From NCBI GenBank assembly GCA_964448135.1, contig CAYUVH010000009.1, positions 62,001 through 126,000 on the forward strand: DNA of 64,000 bases. Direction: 5' to 3'. This document shows, piece by piece, positions 34,590-44,223 of this stretch. The notes under the pieces were generated by a model. The model made no database searches. It had not been told where the DNA came from and worked only from the letters and a program-made list of their open reading frames with translations. Numbering within the stretch: the first letter of the stretch is position 1; each line of letters begins with the position of its first letter. The stretch is from CAYUVH01 sp964448135 (GTDB lineage Bacteria > Verrucomicrobiota > Verrucomicrobiia > Limisphaerales > UBA8199). Both the position numbers and the translations under genes were made by a program.

Positions 34590-34672
34590 GCGCGCACACG
34601 CTAGCCGACAAGGCACAGCGCGGGAACCTCAAAAGTCGTGAATGTTCATGCAGCGGCGCCATCCCCCGGCCG

Positions 34673-34773
34673 TGTAACCAATAGGGCCGTTTTGTAACCG
34701 ACGTGTAACCGCAAATGTAACCGATAAAACATCGCTTTCACCCAATGTTTATGCGGTTTGTAACCGTGTAACC
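34673..34773. repeat. Six direct TGTAACC repeats
   Basis: TGTAACC at 34673, 34693, 34704, 34716, 34759 and 34767, five of them continued by G. All are in one orientation with spacings of 20, 11, 12, 43 and 8. The block lies 84-184 bases upstream of the MFS start and just beyond the end of the next gene. Confidence 0.75.
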
Positions 34774-34783
34774 GATAGATTAG

Positions 34784-34797
34784 GGGGGTATACCCCC
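34784..34797. terminator. Perfect palindrome at the end of the strand-repeat gene
   Basis: GGGGGTATACCCCC, directly after the stop of the autotransporter-strand gene (34799). No T-run follows on the minus strand, so a terminator is only a possibility; it could also be an operator for the MFS gene downstream. Confidence 0.35.
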
Positions 34798-34798
34798 A

Positions 34799-37700
34799 TC
34801 ACTTGCGGAGCCGGTAGAAAACACTGCCATTTCCCAGATCCATGGGGATGGTGATCTGGTTGCTGCTCACCCCGGGGACCGGATGCCAGTCGGCGGCATT
34901 GGTGGTGATGCCGGGGGGGGCGTTGTTGGTTTCGGCTTCGAGAATGTAGGTGCTGTACGCCGTGCTCCACGACAACGTAAGGTTGCTCCCGGAAACCGAA
35001 TTGGTCAGATACGGCGGCGTGGCCGGTTCGGTGCCGACAACCTCGATGTTCCAGTCACCCGAGGTGATGGAGTTCGACCAGAGCAGTCCCGACCCGAGCA
35101 CCGGCAGGTTGGTGCTGGCAAACGAATGCACGTAAGCGGCGGCATGCAGGAGCGTGAATTTGTTTCCGGCGCTCAGGGCGGTATTCCCCGCGAAATTCAC
35201 CGTCAGGCTGCCGCCGAGATCGATCGTGCCGCTGGTTGTGGTGATTTTGTCCGCCGCGAGGGTGATGTTGGTCTTGGTGATGTCCATCACGGTCGCCCCG
35301 GCGAGATTGACGCCGCCACTGACCGTAAGGGTCGCCGCAGCGCCGGTGAGACCAGGCGCAACCGTCGTGCCGGAGGGTGAAGTGACGATGCCAGTAATGG
35401 TCCCATTTCCCTTGAGCGTTTGGGTGTTCGCGAGCGTCAAGGTTTGGTCCGTTCGCTTGCTGGCGTCCAGGGTGCCGCCCGCCATGGCGATGTTCGCGGC
35501 GCGCGTGACGGACGCATTGTTGCTTAGAATCACGGTGCCGGTCTGCACGCGAAGATCACCAGAAAATGAATTCGACGCGGTGAGGAGCAGCGTGCCGACG
35601 CCGGTGCTGGTGTTGCCGCCTTCGGTGTGGCCGCCGGGGGCCTTTGCCAGAGTGCCACTCCCGCCGATTTCACCATCCACCACGAGCGTCATCGTGGTGG
35701 CAAAGACATCGAACACATTGCTGCCGCTCAGATTGATGGGCCCCTGCAAATCGGTGTACGGCGGGTAGGATGCGCTGAAGAACCGGCCCATGATGCAGCC
35801 GTTCGTCATCGAGATGGGCTTATCGAGCACCGTGGGGCCGTTGTGACAGAATTCGACCGCGGCGTTGCTGCGGATAATAAGGGTGTTCGTGTTGGCGCCG
35901 AGGTTTACGTAGGCCTGGATGCTGAGGATGCCCCCGAGGCAGTCGATATTTCCCAGGCCGGTGTTCCACGTCCAACTTGAATTGTAGCTGGTGAAGGAGA
36001 TCTGGTTGGTGCCGGCCTTGGTGAGATTGTAGCCATTGGCACGCAGGCCGGGCTCGGTGCTGGTCGAGTTGAGGGCACTGAGATCCCAGCGGGTGGTGCC
36101 GCCGAAGGTGGTATCGCCCGTGAGCGTAACATCGTTCAGTGCGTTGCCCTGGGAAGCGCCGCTGTTGATGATGGCGCCCGCGGAATTCACACCCGAACCG
36201 GAGGCAATGATGGGTTCGTTGCCGAGATTGAAACCGTTCACGTCCAGCGTGCCGCCGTTCGTGAGGACAGTGACATCCGCGGTGCTGCCCAAGGCGAGGG
36301 CGTTGCCTGCGCGTAGAATGCCCTCGTTCACCGCCAGCGGCCCGCTGAAGGTGTTGGCGCCGGACAGCACGGTGGTGCCAGGGCCGGTCTTGAACAAGTT
36401 TCCATACTGGCTGATCAGCGCGGTGATGGTTTGCGTGCCGCGAGGTTTGAAAGTGAGCGTGCCGTAATTCTGAACCTCCCCGGTCCCGATGCCCCCGTTT
36501 GCGGTTGAGCCGTCACCCACCTGGACCGAGTACAGGGCATTGATGACTGTCCCGCCCGAATAATCATTGGTCGTCAGCAGCGTCAAACCGCCGCTGGTGT
36601 TCGCCGTCAGGCCGCCCGCGCCGCTGAGCTTGCCGCTGCCGCTGAAGGTGTAAGCATTCGTGCCGGTGACGACAACGGATGTAGGTATGAGCGTGCCGAC
36701 CAGGCTTACGGGCGGAGTCGCAGAACCGTTATCGTCGAACGTCACGGCATCGAGATTGTAGAACATCTCGGTGTTCGGACCGGCGCCGGCATTCCAATTC
36801 GACGAAGTAATCAAGTTCCACAGATTCGCCGCACCATCGCCCGACCACGTTAAAGCGGCCGAACCGCTGCCGCCAACGGTGAGGGTGAGCGTGTTCGGCG
36901 TGTTCGTATCGAACGTGAACGTGGAGCGGCTGTTGGCCACGCTGCCGCCGACCGCAATGTTCACCGCGGGATCGCCGACGAAGGTGCCAAACGTGGCGAT
37001 GACATACGTGCCATTTGCAAAGCCAGCTACGGGATTAATGACCAAGGAGTTCGTTCCATCGAGTTCCAGCGCGCCGCTCACGGCAATGGAGTCGCTGCTG
37101 GAGCCGAGATCAAGCTTCAGAGATGAATTGGTGAGCGTCATGCCGCCAGTCACCTTCAGAAGTCCCGATGTGCCCACGCCCGCCGGCGCCAGCGATTCCC
37201 CGGCATAGGCCGTGAAGGTCGTCGCCGGAGCACGCGCGACAATGTTCGTGGTGGAAAGCGTGTCGTAATTGGTGATGCTCGCGACACCGATGTTGAGGTT
37301 GTCCACGGTGATATTGCCGGCAACGGAATCCCCGCTTGGTTTCAGGTTCACCAAGGCCCCATTGGTGACCGTGAGCGTGGTCGTGCTGACATCAGCGCCG
37401 CCGTCCACGATGTTTCCGGGCACTGTAACGGTGCCGGCATTCACGTTCAGGGTTCCAGTGGTGGTGTCGCTATTGCCCGCGGCAAGGAATCCCAGGCGGA
37501 TATCCGAGCTGACTTTGAGGAGGCCGGTGCCGTTCACATTGACGGTGCCGCGGCCCACGCTGCCGCCGCCGAAAGTTTGGTAGCCGATTTCGACGGTCGT
37601 CGCATCGATTGTGCCGAGGTTGAAGGTCAGCGTGCCGGTACCGTCGCCCGTCGCGTCCACCGTCTGGCCTTTGCCGACATAAAGGGTGCCCACCGTTGCG

Positions 37701-38623
37701 TCGACGGTGCCGCCGGTGAGGTCAATCAGGCCGGTGGCGCCGGTTCCGCTCGCGGAACCAAGATCCTCGCCGATATACCAGGTGCCGCGGCCCGTGCCGG
37801 CTTTGTTGCGGAATTTTGCCGTAGGGCTCGCAAGGCCGGTATTAAAATTAAGCGCGCCGTTGCCTTTGCGGCTGCCGATACGCAACGTGTCCACATTGAT
37901 GCTGTTCGTCTGGCCGAGGCGGAAAGCGCTTTGGGCACCGCCGTTGTTGAAGGACTCGGACACCGTGATGGAAGTGGCCGTGATCATGTTCGTCCGCGCC
38001 AGCAAAATATCACCGCAGGGGCGGTTGTTGCTGAGGCTGGTGTTGCCGTCGGAATTGATGGCCAGGTTGATGGCGCTCAAGCTGGCGGCGAAGGTATCCA
38101 GGCCGACGAGGTTCAAGGTGGCCTTGTAGGAACCAGCGAGGCCGGTGTTGTTGGTGCCCTGACAGACGATGAGCGTGCCCGTGGTGTTCGTGAGACCAAA
38201 GGTCGCATTGCCTTGAATCGTGGCGACGACGGTCTGATTAAAGTTTGGCCCCGCCTGCCCGGTGCCGACAAACATCGCCGGCGTGGCCCCGGAACCGGAG
38301 ACGACCAGGTTGTTCGTGAGGCGGACATTGTGAAACCCGGACGTGTTCGTAAAGCGGATGGATTTCACCGCGTTCGCAAACGCGGCGTCCACGATGTTGT
38401 TGGAATTGCCGCTCGGGCCGGAAGTACCGGTGGCGTCCAATGAGCCAAAGACAACGTCGTCAGCGGTAGTCGGTTTGGACGGCGTCCAATTGGCATTGTT
38501 ACTCCAGAGTTTGTCGCCGGCCACGCCGTTCCAGGTCTTATCCGCGGAGAAAATCTGCGTGTTAGTGAAAAAACCGAGAAGGATGGTTAGTGAGAGGATG
38601 CCCCGAATTCTACAGTGCCGCAT
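34799..38623 (-). CDS. Secreted autotransporter-associated beta-strand repeat protein
   Basis: 1,274 residues with a signal peptide ending near residue 27 (FFTNTQIFSA). The mature chain starts KTWNGVAGDKLWSNNANWTP, then runs as Gly/Asn/Thr-rich beta-helix, with PATR-type repeats such as GGLTLLTTNDYSGGTVINA, GPGTTVLSGANTFSGPLAV and GVGTLLLTASNSFSGDLRV. There is no autotransporter barrel; the end is a different module (STYILEAETN to VFYRLRK) shared with three other proteins here. Probably surface-associated or extracellular adhesin-like. Confidence 0.85.
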   Translation of the reverse strand: MRHCRIRGILSLTILLGFFTNTQIFSADKTWNGVAGDKLWSNNANWTPSKPTTADDVVFGSLDATGTSGPSGNSNNIVDAAFANAVKSIRFTNTSGFHNVRLTNNLVVSGSGATPAMFVGTGQAGPNFNQTVVATIQGNATFGLTNTTGTLIVCQGTNNTGLAGSYKATLNLVGLDTFAASLSAINLAINSDGNTSLSNNRPCGDILLARTNMITATSITVSESFNNGGAQSAFRLGQTNSINVDTLRIGSRKGNGALNFNTGLASPTAKFRNKAGTGRGTWYIGEDLGSASGTGATGLIDLTGGTVDATVGTLYVGKGQTVDATGDGTGTLTFNLGTIDATTVEIGYQTFGGGSVGRGTVNVNGTGLLKVSSDIRLGFLAAGNSDTTTGTLNVNAGTVTVPGNIVDGGADVSTTTLTVTNGALVNLKPSGDSVAGNITVDNLNIGVASITNYDTLSTTNIVARAPATTFTAYAGESLAPAGVGTSGLLKVTGGMTLTNSSLKLDLGSSSDSIAVSGALELDGTNSLVINPVAGFANGTYVIATFGTFVGDPAVNIAVGGSVANSRSTFTFDTNTPNTLTLTVGGSGSAALTWSGDGAANLWNLITSSNWNAGAGPNTEMFYNLDAVTFDDNGSATPPVSLVGTLIPTSVVVTGTNAYTFSGSGKLSGAGGLTANTSGGLTLLTTNDYSGGTVINALYSVQVGDGSTANGGIGTGEVQNYGTLTFKPRGTQTITALISQYGNLFKTGPGTTVLSGANTFSGPLAVNEGILRAGNALALGSTADVTVLTNGGTLDVNGFNLGNEPIIASGSGVNSAGAIINSGASQGNALNDVTLTGDTTFGGTTRWDLSALNSTSTEPGLRANGYNLTKAGTNQISFTSYNSSWTWNTGLGNIDCLGGILSIQAYVNLGANTNTLIIRSNAAVEFCHNGPTVLDKPISMTNGCIMGRFFSASYPPYTDLQGPINLSGSNVFDVFATTMTLVVDGEIGGSGTLAKAPGGHTEGGNTSTGVGTLLLTASNSFSGDLRVQTGTVILSNNASVTRAANIAMAGGTLDASKRTDQTLTLANTQTLKGNGTITGIVTSPSGTTVAPGLTGAAATLTVSGGVNLAGATVMDITKTNITLAADKITTTSGTIDLGGSLTVNFAGNTALSAGNKFTLLHAAAYVHSFASTNLPVLGSGLLWSNSITSGDWNIEVVGTEPATPPYLTNSVSGSNLTLSWSTAYSTYILEAETNNAPPGITTNAADWHPVPGVSSNQITIPMDLGNGSVFYRLRK

Positions 38624-38798
38624 AATATCCTGAACTATTTAAAACTTAAGGGCGAAGGCTAATTCGGGAGTAGAACATAGTAAAGCCACTTTGATTTTGT
38701 TCTGCTCCGGCGTGTGCCTGGATAACCCGCTCTGCCAAGATCCGCAGGTCTGTTTTCCGCTTTGCGTTTTGGCGGCATTTCGCGCTTAATCCCCCGCC

Positions 38799-40025
38799 AT
38801 GAAGATTGTTTTAGCTTACTCGGGCGGTCTGGACACCTCGGTCATTCTCGCCTGGATCAAAGAAAAGTACGACGCGGAGATCATCGCCTATTGCGCCAAC
38901 ATCGGCCAGGCGGAGGAACTCAAAGGCCTCGTGCCCAAGGCCCGCAATACGGGCGCTTCCAAATGCATCGTCGCCGACCTGCAGGAGGAGTTCGCGCGCG
39001 ACTTCATTTTCCCGATGATCCAGGCCAGCGCCGTTTACGAGAGCCAGTATTTTCTGGGCACCAGCATCGCCCGGCCACTGATCGCCAAGGGCATGGTGGA
39101 ACTCGCGCTGAAGGAAAAGGCGGCTGCCATCGCGCACGGAGCGACCGGCAAAGGCAACGATCAGGTGCGCTTCGAACTGACCGCCGCCGCGCTCGCACCG
39201 GACCTCCAAGTGATCGCGCCCTGGCGTGACGAACGATTCCGGGCGGACTTCCCCGGTCGCGCGGAGATGATCGCCTACTGCGCAAAGAAGAAGATTCCCG
39301 TGCAGGCCTCGGCGAAAAAGCCATACTCGATGGACCGCAACCTCCTGCATATCTCCTTCGAAGCCGGCATTTTGGAAGATCCGTGGCTGGACGCTTTCGA
39401 TCCGAAGAACAAAGACATGTTCATCCTGAGCAAATCCCCCGAGGACGCGCCGGACAAGTCGGAGTATGTGACGCTCGATTTCGTGAAGGGCGACTGCGTG
39501 GCGGTGAACGGGAAGAAGCTGAATCCCCTTGGTGTCATGCGCGCGCTGAATGCGCTCGGCGGCAAACACGGCGTCGGTCGCGTGGACCTTGTGGAAAACC
39601 GTTACGTAGGGATGAAGTCGCGCGGCGTCTACGAAACGCCCGGCGGCGCCATCCTTCACTTCGCGCACCGGCAGATGGAAACGCTCACGATGGATCGGGA
39701 AGTCATGCACTTGCGTGACTCGCTGATTCCGCGGTATGCGGAGTTGGTGTATTACGGGTATTGGTTCGCGCCGGAACGGCTGGCGCTGCAGGCGCTCGTG
39801 ACCGAGAGCCAGAAGAACGTAACCGGCACGGTGCGGGTGAAGCTCTACAAGGGCAATATCATGGTCGCCGGCCGCAAGTCGAAGGTGAGCCTGTACAATC
39901 CGGCGATCGCCACGATGGAGGCCGACCCGACGAAGGCTTACAACCAGGATGACGCGACTGGCTTCATCCGGTTGAACGCGCTGCGCTTGAAGGTTGCGGC
40001 GAAGGTTCACGGCAAGAAGAGATAA
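38799..40025 (+). CDS. argG: Argininosuccinate synthase
   Basis: Joins citrulline and aspartate with ATP in arginine biosynthesis; 408 residues. The ATP loop is VLAYSGGLDTSVILAWI, followed by YCANIGQAEEL, YFLGTSIARPLIA, HGATGKGNDQVRFEL and the citrulline site PYSMDRNLLH. All expected residues are visible. It stands alone, divergent from the strand-repeat gene (175-base gap) and convergent with recN across an inverted repeat. Confidence 0.97.
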   Translation: MKIVLAYSGGLDTSVILAWIKEKYDAEIIAYCANIGQAEELKGLVPKARNTGASKCIVADLQEEFARDFIFPMIQASAVYESQYFLGTSIARPLIAKGMVELALKEKAAAIAHGATGKGNDQVRFELTAAALAPDLQVIAPWRDERFRADFPGRAEMIAYCAKKKIPVQASAKKPYSMDRNLLHISFEAGILEDPWLDAFDPKNKDMFILSKSPEDAPDKSEYVTLDFVKGDCVAVNGKKLNPLGVMRALNALGGKHGVGRVDLVENRYVGMKSRGVYETPGGAILHFAHRQMETLTMDREVMHLRDSLIPRYAELVYYGYWFAPERLALQALVTESQKNVTGTVRVKLYKGNIMVAGRKSKVSLYNPAIATMEADPTKAYNQDDATGFIRLNALRLKVAAKVHGKKR

Positions 40026-40039
40026 GCGTTCTGGCTGCC

Positions 40040-40111
40040 GGAGCGCCCGTCTCTGAACGGGCGAGTTACCGTACATCCTTATCAACGCGCCCGTTCAGAC
40101 ACGGGCGCTCC
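40040..40111. repeat. Nested cruciform element between argG and recN
   Basis: Arm 40040-40063 (GGAGCGCCCGT, loop, ACGGGCG) and arm 40088-40111 (CGCCCGT, loop, ACGGGCGCTCC) are inverted complements of each other, and each is itself a hairpin with a 7-bp stem. The right arm abuts the recN stop codon. Likely a bidirectional terminator or a mobile palindromic repeat. Confidence 0.8.
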
Positions 40112-41797
40112 TTACACTTTCAGCATCGCCGCCGCGTGCTTGCGCGCCGAATCGGTCTGGCCGCCAAGCATACGTGCCAGTTCCGTGACCCGCTCGCTCT
40201 CGGATAACAACGAAATCTCCGAGACGGTTCGCCCGCCCTTGACTTGCTTCGACGCCAGGTAGTGCGCAGTGGCCGCGGCCGCCACCTGCGGCAAGTGCGT
40301 CACGCATAGCACCTGTCGCTTGCGGGCGATCTGACGCATCTTTTCGCCGACGGCATTGGCGGTTTCGCCGCCGACGTTTGCATCCACTTCATCGAAGACA
40401 AGCACCGGCACCTGGTCCTCCGCGGCCAGCACGGTTTTGAGCGCGAGCATCACGCGGGCGAGTTCGCCGGAGGAGGCAATGGCGCGCAGCGGGCGTACGG
40501 GTTCGCCGGGGTTGGGCGCGAATTGAAACTCAATCGTGTCAAAACCACTCAGAGGCGGTTCACCGTTTTTCGCAGCCGGGGCCGGGAAATCCGCGCTGGT
40601 CAGCCCCACTTCAAAACGGCTCTGTTTGAAACCCAGGTCAGCCAACTGCGCGCTCACCGCCTTCGACAACTGCGGCAGCAGCTTCTTGCGTTTCGATGAG
40701 AGCGCGCTGCCGGCCTTCTGGATTTGTGAATCAATCTTTTCCAGTTCGGCATTAAGCCGGGCCAGCTCCTCGTCGCGCTGTTCCAGGCTTTGCAATCTGG
40801 TCCGCGCTTCCTCGCCAAAGGCGATGACCTCGGACAGATTGGTGCCGTACTTCCGTTTCAGGGAATGGATCAGGTTCAGACGCTCTTCCAATTCCTTCAA
40901 GCGGGCCGGGTCCACGTCCACCTTGTCCGCGTAGCGCGACAATTCCGCCTGTAATTCGCGCAACGCCGAGACTGCCTGTTCATGAATCGCACCGAGGTTG
41001 GCTGCCGAACTGTCGACTCGCTGCAAATCGTGCAAAATCCGCCCCACGGCACCTGCCTGCGTGAGCAGCGAAGTCTCGCTTTCGCCGAGGGCATCCAGGG
41101 CCGCCTGCCCCAGCTCCAGCAACCGCGCTGCGTTGCTCGCGCGCTGGTAATCCTCCGTCACCTGCTGCTCCTCGCCTGGCTGCAATCGCGCGGCGCTGAT
41201 TTCGTTCGCCTGGAACCGCAGCAGCTCCAACTGCCGCGCATAGGTCTGCTCGTCCACGATCAGGGCGGCCTTTTCCGCGATGACTTTCGCGCGTCGTCTG
41301 ACCATTTCCGCGAAGGCCGCCCGCTCCTCTTCCAATTTCCCAAATGCATCCAAAATATCGAGCTGGCGCCCGGCGTTGAGGAGGGATTGATGCTCATGCG
41401 GTCCATGGATATCCACCAGCCATTCGCCCATCGTGCCCAAAATGTTCAGCGTGGTCGGCGTTCCATTGATGAACTGGCGATTGGTGCCACTGGTGGTAAA
41501 AACGCGCTTCACCAAGAGCTGCCCGTCCTCGCACGGTTCCAATCCATTCTGGTCCAGAAACTGAGCGAGCGGCGCTTTGAGTTTGCTGACGTCAAACACC
41601 GCCTCGATGGAGCAACTGTCGCTCTCGCCACGAATCTGCCCGCGATCGGCGCGTTCGCCCAGCACCAGGCTCAGCGCCCCGATGAGGATGGACTTTCCAG
41701 CGCCCGTTTCGCCGGTGATCACATTGTATCCCGGCTGAAAATCGAGCGTCAGGTCCGGCACCAAGGCCAGGTTTTTGATGCGCAACGTTGTCAGCAT
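40112..41797 (-). CDS. recN: DNA repair ATPase RecN
   Basis: SMC-like protein for double-strand-break repair, 561 residues. Starts MLTTLRIKNLALVPDLTLDF, Walker A GETGAGKS (30-37), long coiled coils about 150-340, ABC signature in LRAIASSGELARVMLALK and Walker B VLVFDEVDANVGG, then CVTHLPQVAA. Length is typical. The 5' side faces the cupin gene on the same strand, 69 bases away. Confidence 0.95.
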   Translation of the reverse strand: MLTTLRIKNLALVPDLTLDFQPGYNVITGETGAGKSILIGALSLVLGERADRGQIRGESDSCSIEAVFDVSKLKAPLAQFLDQNGLEPCEDGQLLVKRVFTTSGTNRQFINGTPTTLNILGTMGEWLVDIHGPHEHQSLLNAGRQLDILDAFGKLEEERAAFAEMVRRRAKVIAEKAALIVDEQTYARQLELLRFQANEISAARLQPGEEQQVTEDYQRASNAARLLELGQAALDALGESETSLLTQAGAVGRILHDLQRVDSSAANLGAIHEQAVSALRELQAELSRYADKVDVDPARLKELEERLNLIHSLKRKYGTNLSEVIAFGEEARTRLQSLEQRDEELARLNAELEKIDSQIQKAGSALSSKRKKLLPQLSKAVSAQLADLGFKQSRFEVGLTSADFPAPAAKNGEPPLSGFDTIEFQFAPNPGEPVRPLRAIASSGELARVMLALKTVLAAEDQVPVLVFDEVDANVGGETANAVGEKMRQIARKRQVLCVTHLPQVAAAATAHYLASKQVKGGRTVSEISLLSESERVTELARMLGGQTDSARKHAAAMLKV

Positions 41798-41866
41798 GGC
41801 GGTTTCGCGCGAATGAATCTGGTTGCTGGGGCTGGGTTCGGCAAAAGAAAAAGCAATGATTCTCTC

Positions 41867-42301
41867 TCAGGCAAGGATGTCTATTCCATATTGCGGCGCG
41901 AGGGCTCGCATGCGGGCAATATCCTCGGGCGTGGGTTTGACGGGGCGGGAATCCAGGCCGGGCATTTCGTGGCCGACGGCCTCAAAAAATTTTTCAATCC
42001 CGGCCGGCATGCCGATTTCCAGCACGCGCGCGTCCTCTGAACCTGTGTTGCGAAAGTAGTGGGGAATGTCCCGCGGCGCGAAAAGCGATTGCCCCGAAGC
42101 GATGCGTTGCGGCTTTCCATCCAGGTAAATTGTTATCTCTCCGGTCAGCACCAGAAATGTCTCGTCCTCGCGATGATGCACATGCGGCGGCGGACCGCCG
42201 CCGGCCGGGATGACGGCTTCCATGATGGTGTACTGCCCGCCGGTTTGCTCGCCGGACAGCAAAATCGCGACTCGATCACCGGCAACAGAGATGATTTTCA
42301 T
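41867..42301 (-). CDS. Cupin-domain protein
   Basis: 144-residue single cupin. Metal site PPPHVHHREDETFLVLTGEI (two His, Glu) and the second motif IPHYFRNTG. Overlaps the preceding monooxygenase gene by 4 bases (ATGA), so it is coupled to it. Possibly protects, cyclises or further oxidises the monooxygenase product; function not known. Confidence 0.85.
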   Translation of the reverse strand: MKIISVAGDRVAILLSGEQTGGQYTIMEAVIPAGGGPPPHVHHREDETFLVLTGEITIYLDGKPQRIASGQSLFAPRDIPHYFRNTGSEDARVLEIGMPAGIEKFFEAVGHEMPGLDSRPVKPTPEDIARMRALAPQYGIDILA

Positions 42302-43857
42302 ATTGGATTCAGAATGCTCGTCATGGTTTTGGCAATTTCACCCTCCAGCGGCGCCCGCCGCCAACGCGCGCCCACGTAACCATCCGGGCGCACCAGCACG
42401 CAGCCGCCGGGTTCCAAACCGTAAGCCGCGGCGAATCCGGAAGCCTCCGGCAAGGTGTGAAGGGAAACTCCGGGGACCGCACCCGCGGCTTTTTCAGCGC
42501 AAAGCAATGTGAAGTCCTTACCCAGCAAATCGAAGGTGGACTTCGTGCTTTCGAGTTGGTGGTACGGCGCGCGGGAACCCGGCCGGGCGTTGGGGAAATA
42601 ATCGTTCACCGCATCCTTCCGTGCCACGGGATCGGTCCCGTCAGGAACGAGAGCGCCCGCCGAATATTCGATGCCCAGATCGATTCCCAACCGCGAGCCG
42701 CGCCGTCCATTTTCGGCGATCAATTTTTGCACTTCGTTCCAATCCTGTTTGATGGCCGCCTGCACTATGCCAAAAACCTCGCCGGCGTTTTTGTTGGTGT
42801 GCTCCAGCACCCAGAGCGCGGCGCCGCGTCGTTCCGTGTCGTAGGTGTCCAGCAAGGCCGCCGAAGCCTGCCCCTGCACCACCGCGGCGAGTTTCCACGC
42901 GAGATTGTGCGTGGATTGCAGGCCGTTGTTCAGACCGAGGCCGCCGGCAGGCGACATGCGCGCGGCGGAATCGCCGGCAAACAACACGCGCCCGTGGCGG
43001 AATTTGCGACTCACCTTCGGACTCATCACCCACGGGCTGATGCTTAAAACTTCCACGGGCACTTCCGGCATTCCCGAACCCTGACGAATTAGAGCCGCGA
43101 GTTTTTCAGCGGGGAACATCTCCGCAGTCTCTCCGGGCTGCAGAAAATGGTGCATCAACCAGAGTTCCTCGCCATTGACCGCAACGAAAAACGCGATCAA
43201 CTCCTCGGACAGCACATTCAGGAGCATGCTGTGACGACCGCTCATCCGCGGGCCGTAGGGAGCGCGGAAGAAAACGTTCAGAAAATGGCCCATGTCACCC
43301 GGTCCATCGCTTTCGATATTCAATCCATGCCGGATTTGGCCACCGGCCCCGTCGGCGGCCACCAACCAGTCCGCAGTCCACTTTTGGCCGCCCACACTGA
43401 ATTCCACGCCGGTTTCACCCGGCTTCACTCCGCTCACGTCCTGACTGAACCGCACACAACCCGGAGCCGTTTTTTCGAGCGCGTCGAAAAGCACTTTCTC
43501 GGTGAGCGTCTGCGGGCAATGAAATGACGGACCTGGTGAGAGCGGCGAGACCGGGTCGGTCAGCGGAATACGTCCCCATTCCTCGCCGACAAATGACTTC
43601 ACGAAGATGGTCAGGCACACCCCGGGAGCTTCCGCGAGATGCCGGCAGGGTTCGTAGAGCGCGTCGAACACCCCCAGTTGCTGGAGAATTTCCGAGGAAC
43701 GCCGCGAAATGCCCATGGCTTTCGGATGCGTGGAGAGGCCAGACTTTTTTTCAAAGACCGCGCAGGGGATTTTGCGTTGCGCCAGCTGCAGGGCCAGGGC
43801 GAGCCCGCAAGGGCCGCCGCCGACGATGGCCACGGGGACATGGTTGGGTTTGGTCAT
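42298..43857 (-). CDS. FAD-dependent aromatic monooxygenase (PheA/TfdB type)
   Basis: 519 residues, class A flavoprotein hydroxylase. The N-terminal dinucleotide site VAIVGGGPCGLALALQLAQR is followed by the DG motif (LVAADGAGGQIRH) and the GD motif RVLFAGDSAARMSPAGGLGL, N-N-G-L-Q-S and NLAWKLAAVV, then a thioredoxin-like C-terminal domain (about 430-519). Substrate likely a phenol or polyketide-like aromatic. Coupled to a cupin gene by a 4-base overlap. It starts the pair; the 366 bases upstream hold a 10-bp array. Confidence 0.88.
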   Translation of the reverse strand: MTKPNHVPVAIVGGGPCGLALALQLAQRKIPCAVFEKKSGLSTHPKAMGISRRSSEILQQLGVFDALYEPCRHLAEAPGVCLTIFVKSFVGEEWGRIPLTDPVSPLSPGPSFHCPQTLTEKVLFDALEKTAPGCVRFSQDVSGVKPGETGVEFSVGGQKWTADWLVAADGAGGQIRHGLNIESDGPGDMGHFLNVFFRAPYGPRMSGRHSMLLNVLSEELIAFFVAVNGEELWLMHHFLQPGETAEMFPAEKLAALIRQGSGMPEVPVEVLSISPWVMSPKVSRKFRHGRVLFAGDSAARMSPAGGLGLNNGLQSTHNLAWKLAAVVQGQASAALLDTYDTERRGAALWVLEHTNKNAGEVFGIVQAAIKQDWNEVQKLIAENGRRGSRLGIDLGIEYSAGALVPDGTDPVARKDAVNDYFPNARPGSRAPYHQLESTKSTFDLLGKDFTLLCAEKAAGAVPGVSLHTLPEASGFAAAYGLEPGGCVLVRPDGYVGARWRRAPLEGEIAKTMTSILNPI

Positions 43858-44223
43858 TTGGTTTTTGCTTCGATGGAAATTTTTTCAGCCGGATTTACCT
43901 GTATCTACCCGGATTTACCCGGATTTACCCGGATCAGGTTGATCTCCCAGGCTGGCGAGCCGGCCACTCTGCGGACCCGAAAAACCCGTCGCTGGCCGGT
44001 TGCGCACTACCTGAGCTCAATTTGAATCCTAATACTTTCATCCTGTCGGAAACGTATACAAGTCACATGGACAACGGCAGACCAAGTGAAAAAATGACGG
44101 AGGCGACAAAAATAACCCAAGTGACACAAACCGTCGCTTCCCCGGGGCCTGAACGGCAGGTCGGCGCGGCGCTTGATTCCAGGATTCATTTTCCGCCATC
44201 GAGTGCTACACTGGCGGCGAATA
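43858..44223. other. Divergent intergenic region with 10-bp tandem array
   Basis: Between the monooxygenase start and the MBL hydrolase start. From 43891 four and a half 10-bp units (GGATTTACCT, GTATCTACCC, GGATTTACCC twice, GGATC to 43935) lie near the monooxygenase. No other structure recognised; no tRNA or small gene seen. Confidence 0.6.

Noticed and set aside
34673..34773. Plasmid-type replication origin (iterons)
   Set aside because: No Rep protein, AT-rich region or DnaA boxes nearby; all flanking genes are chromosomal.
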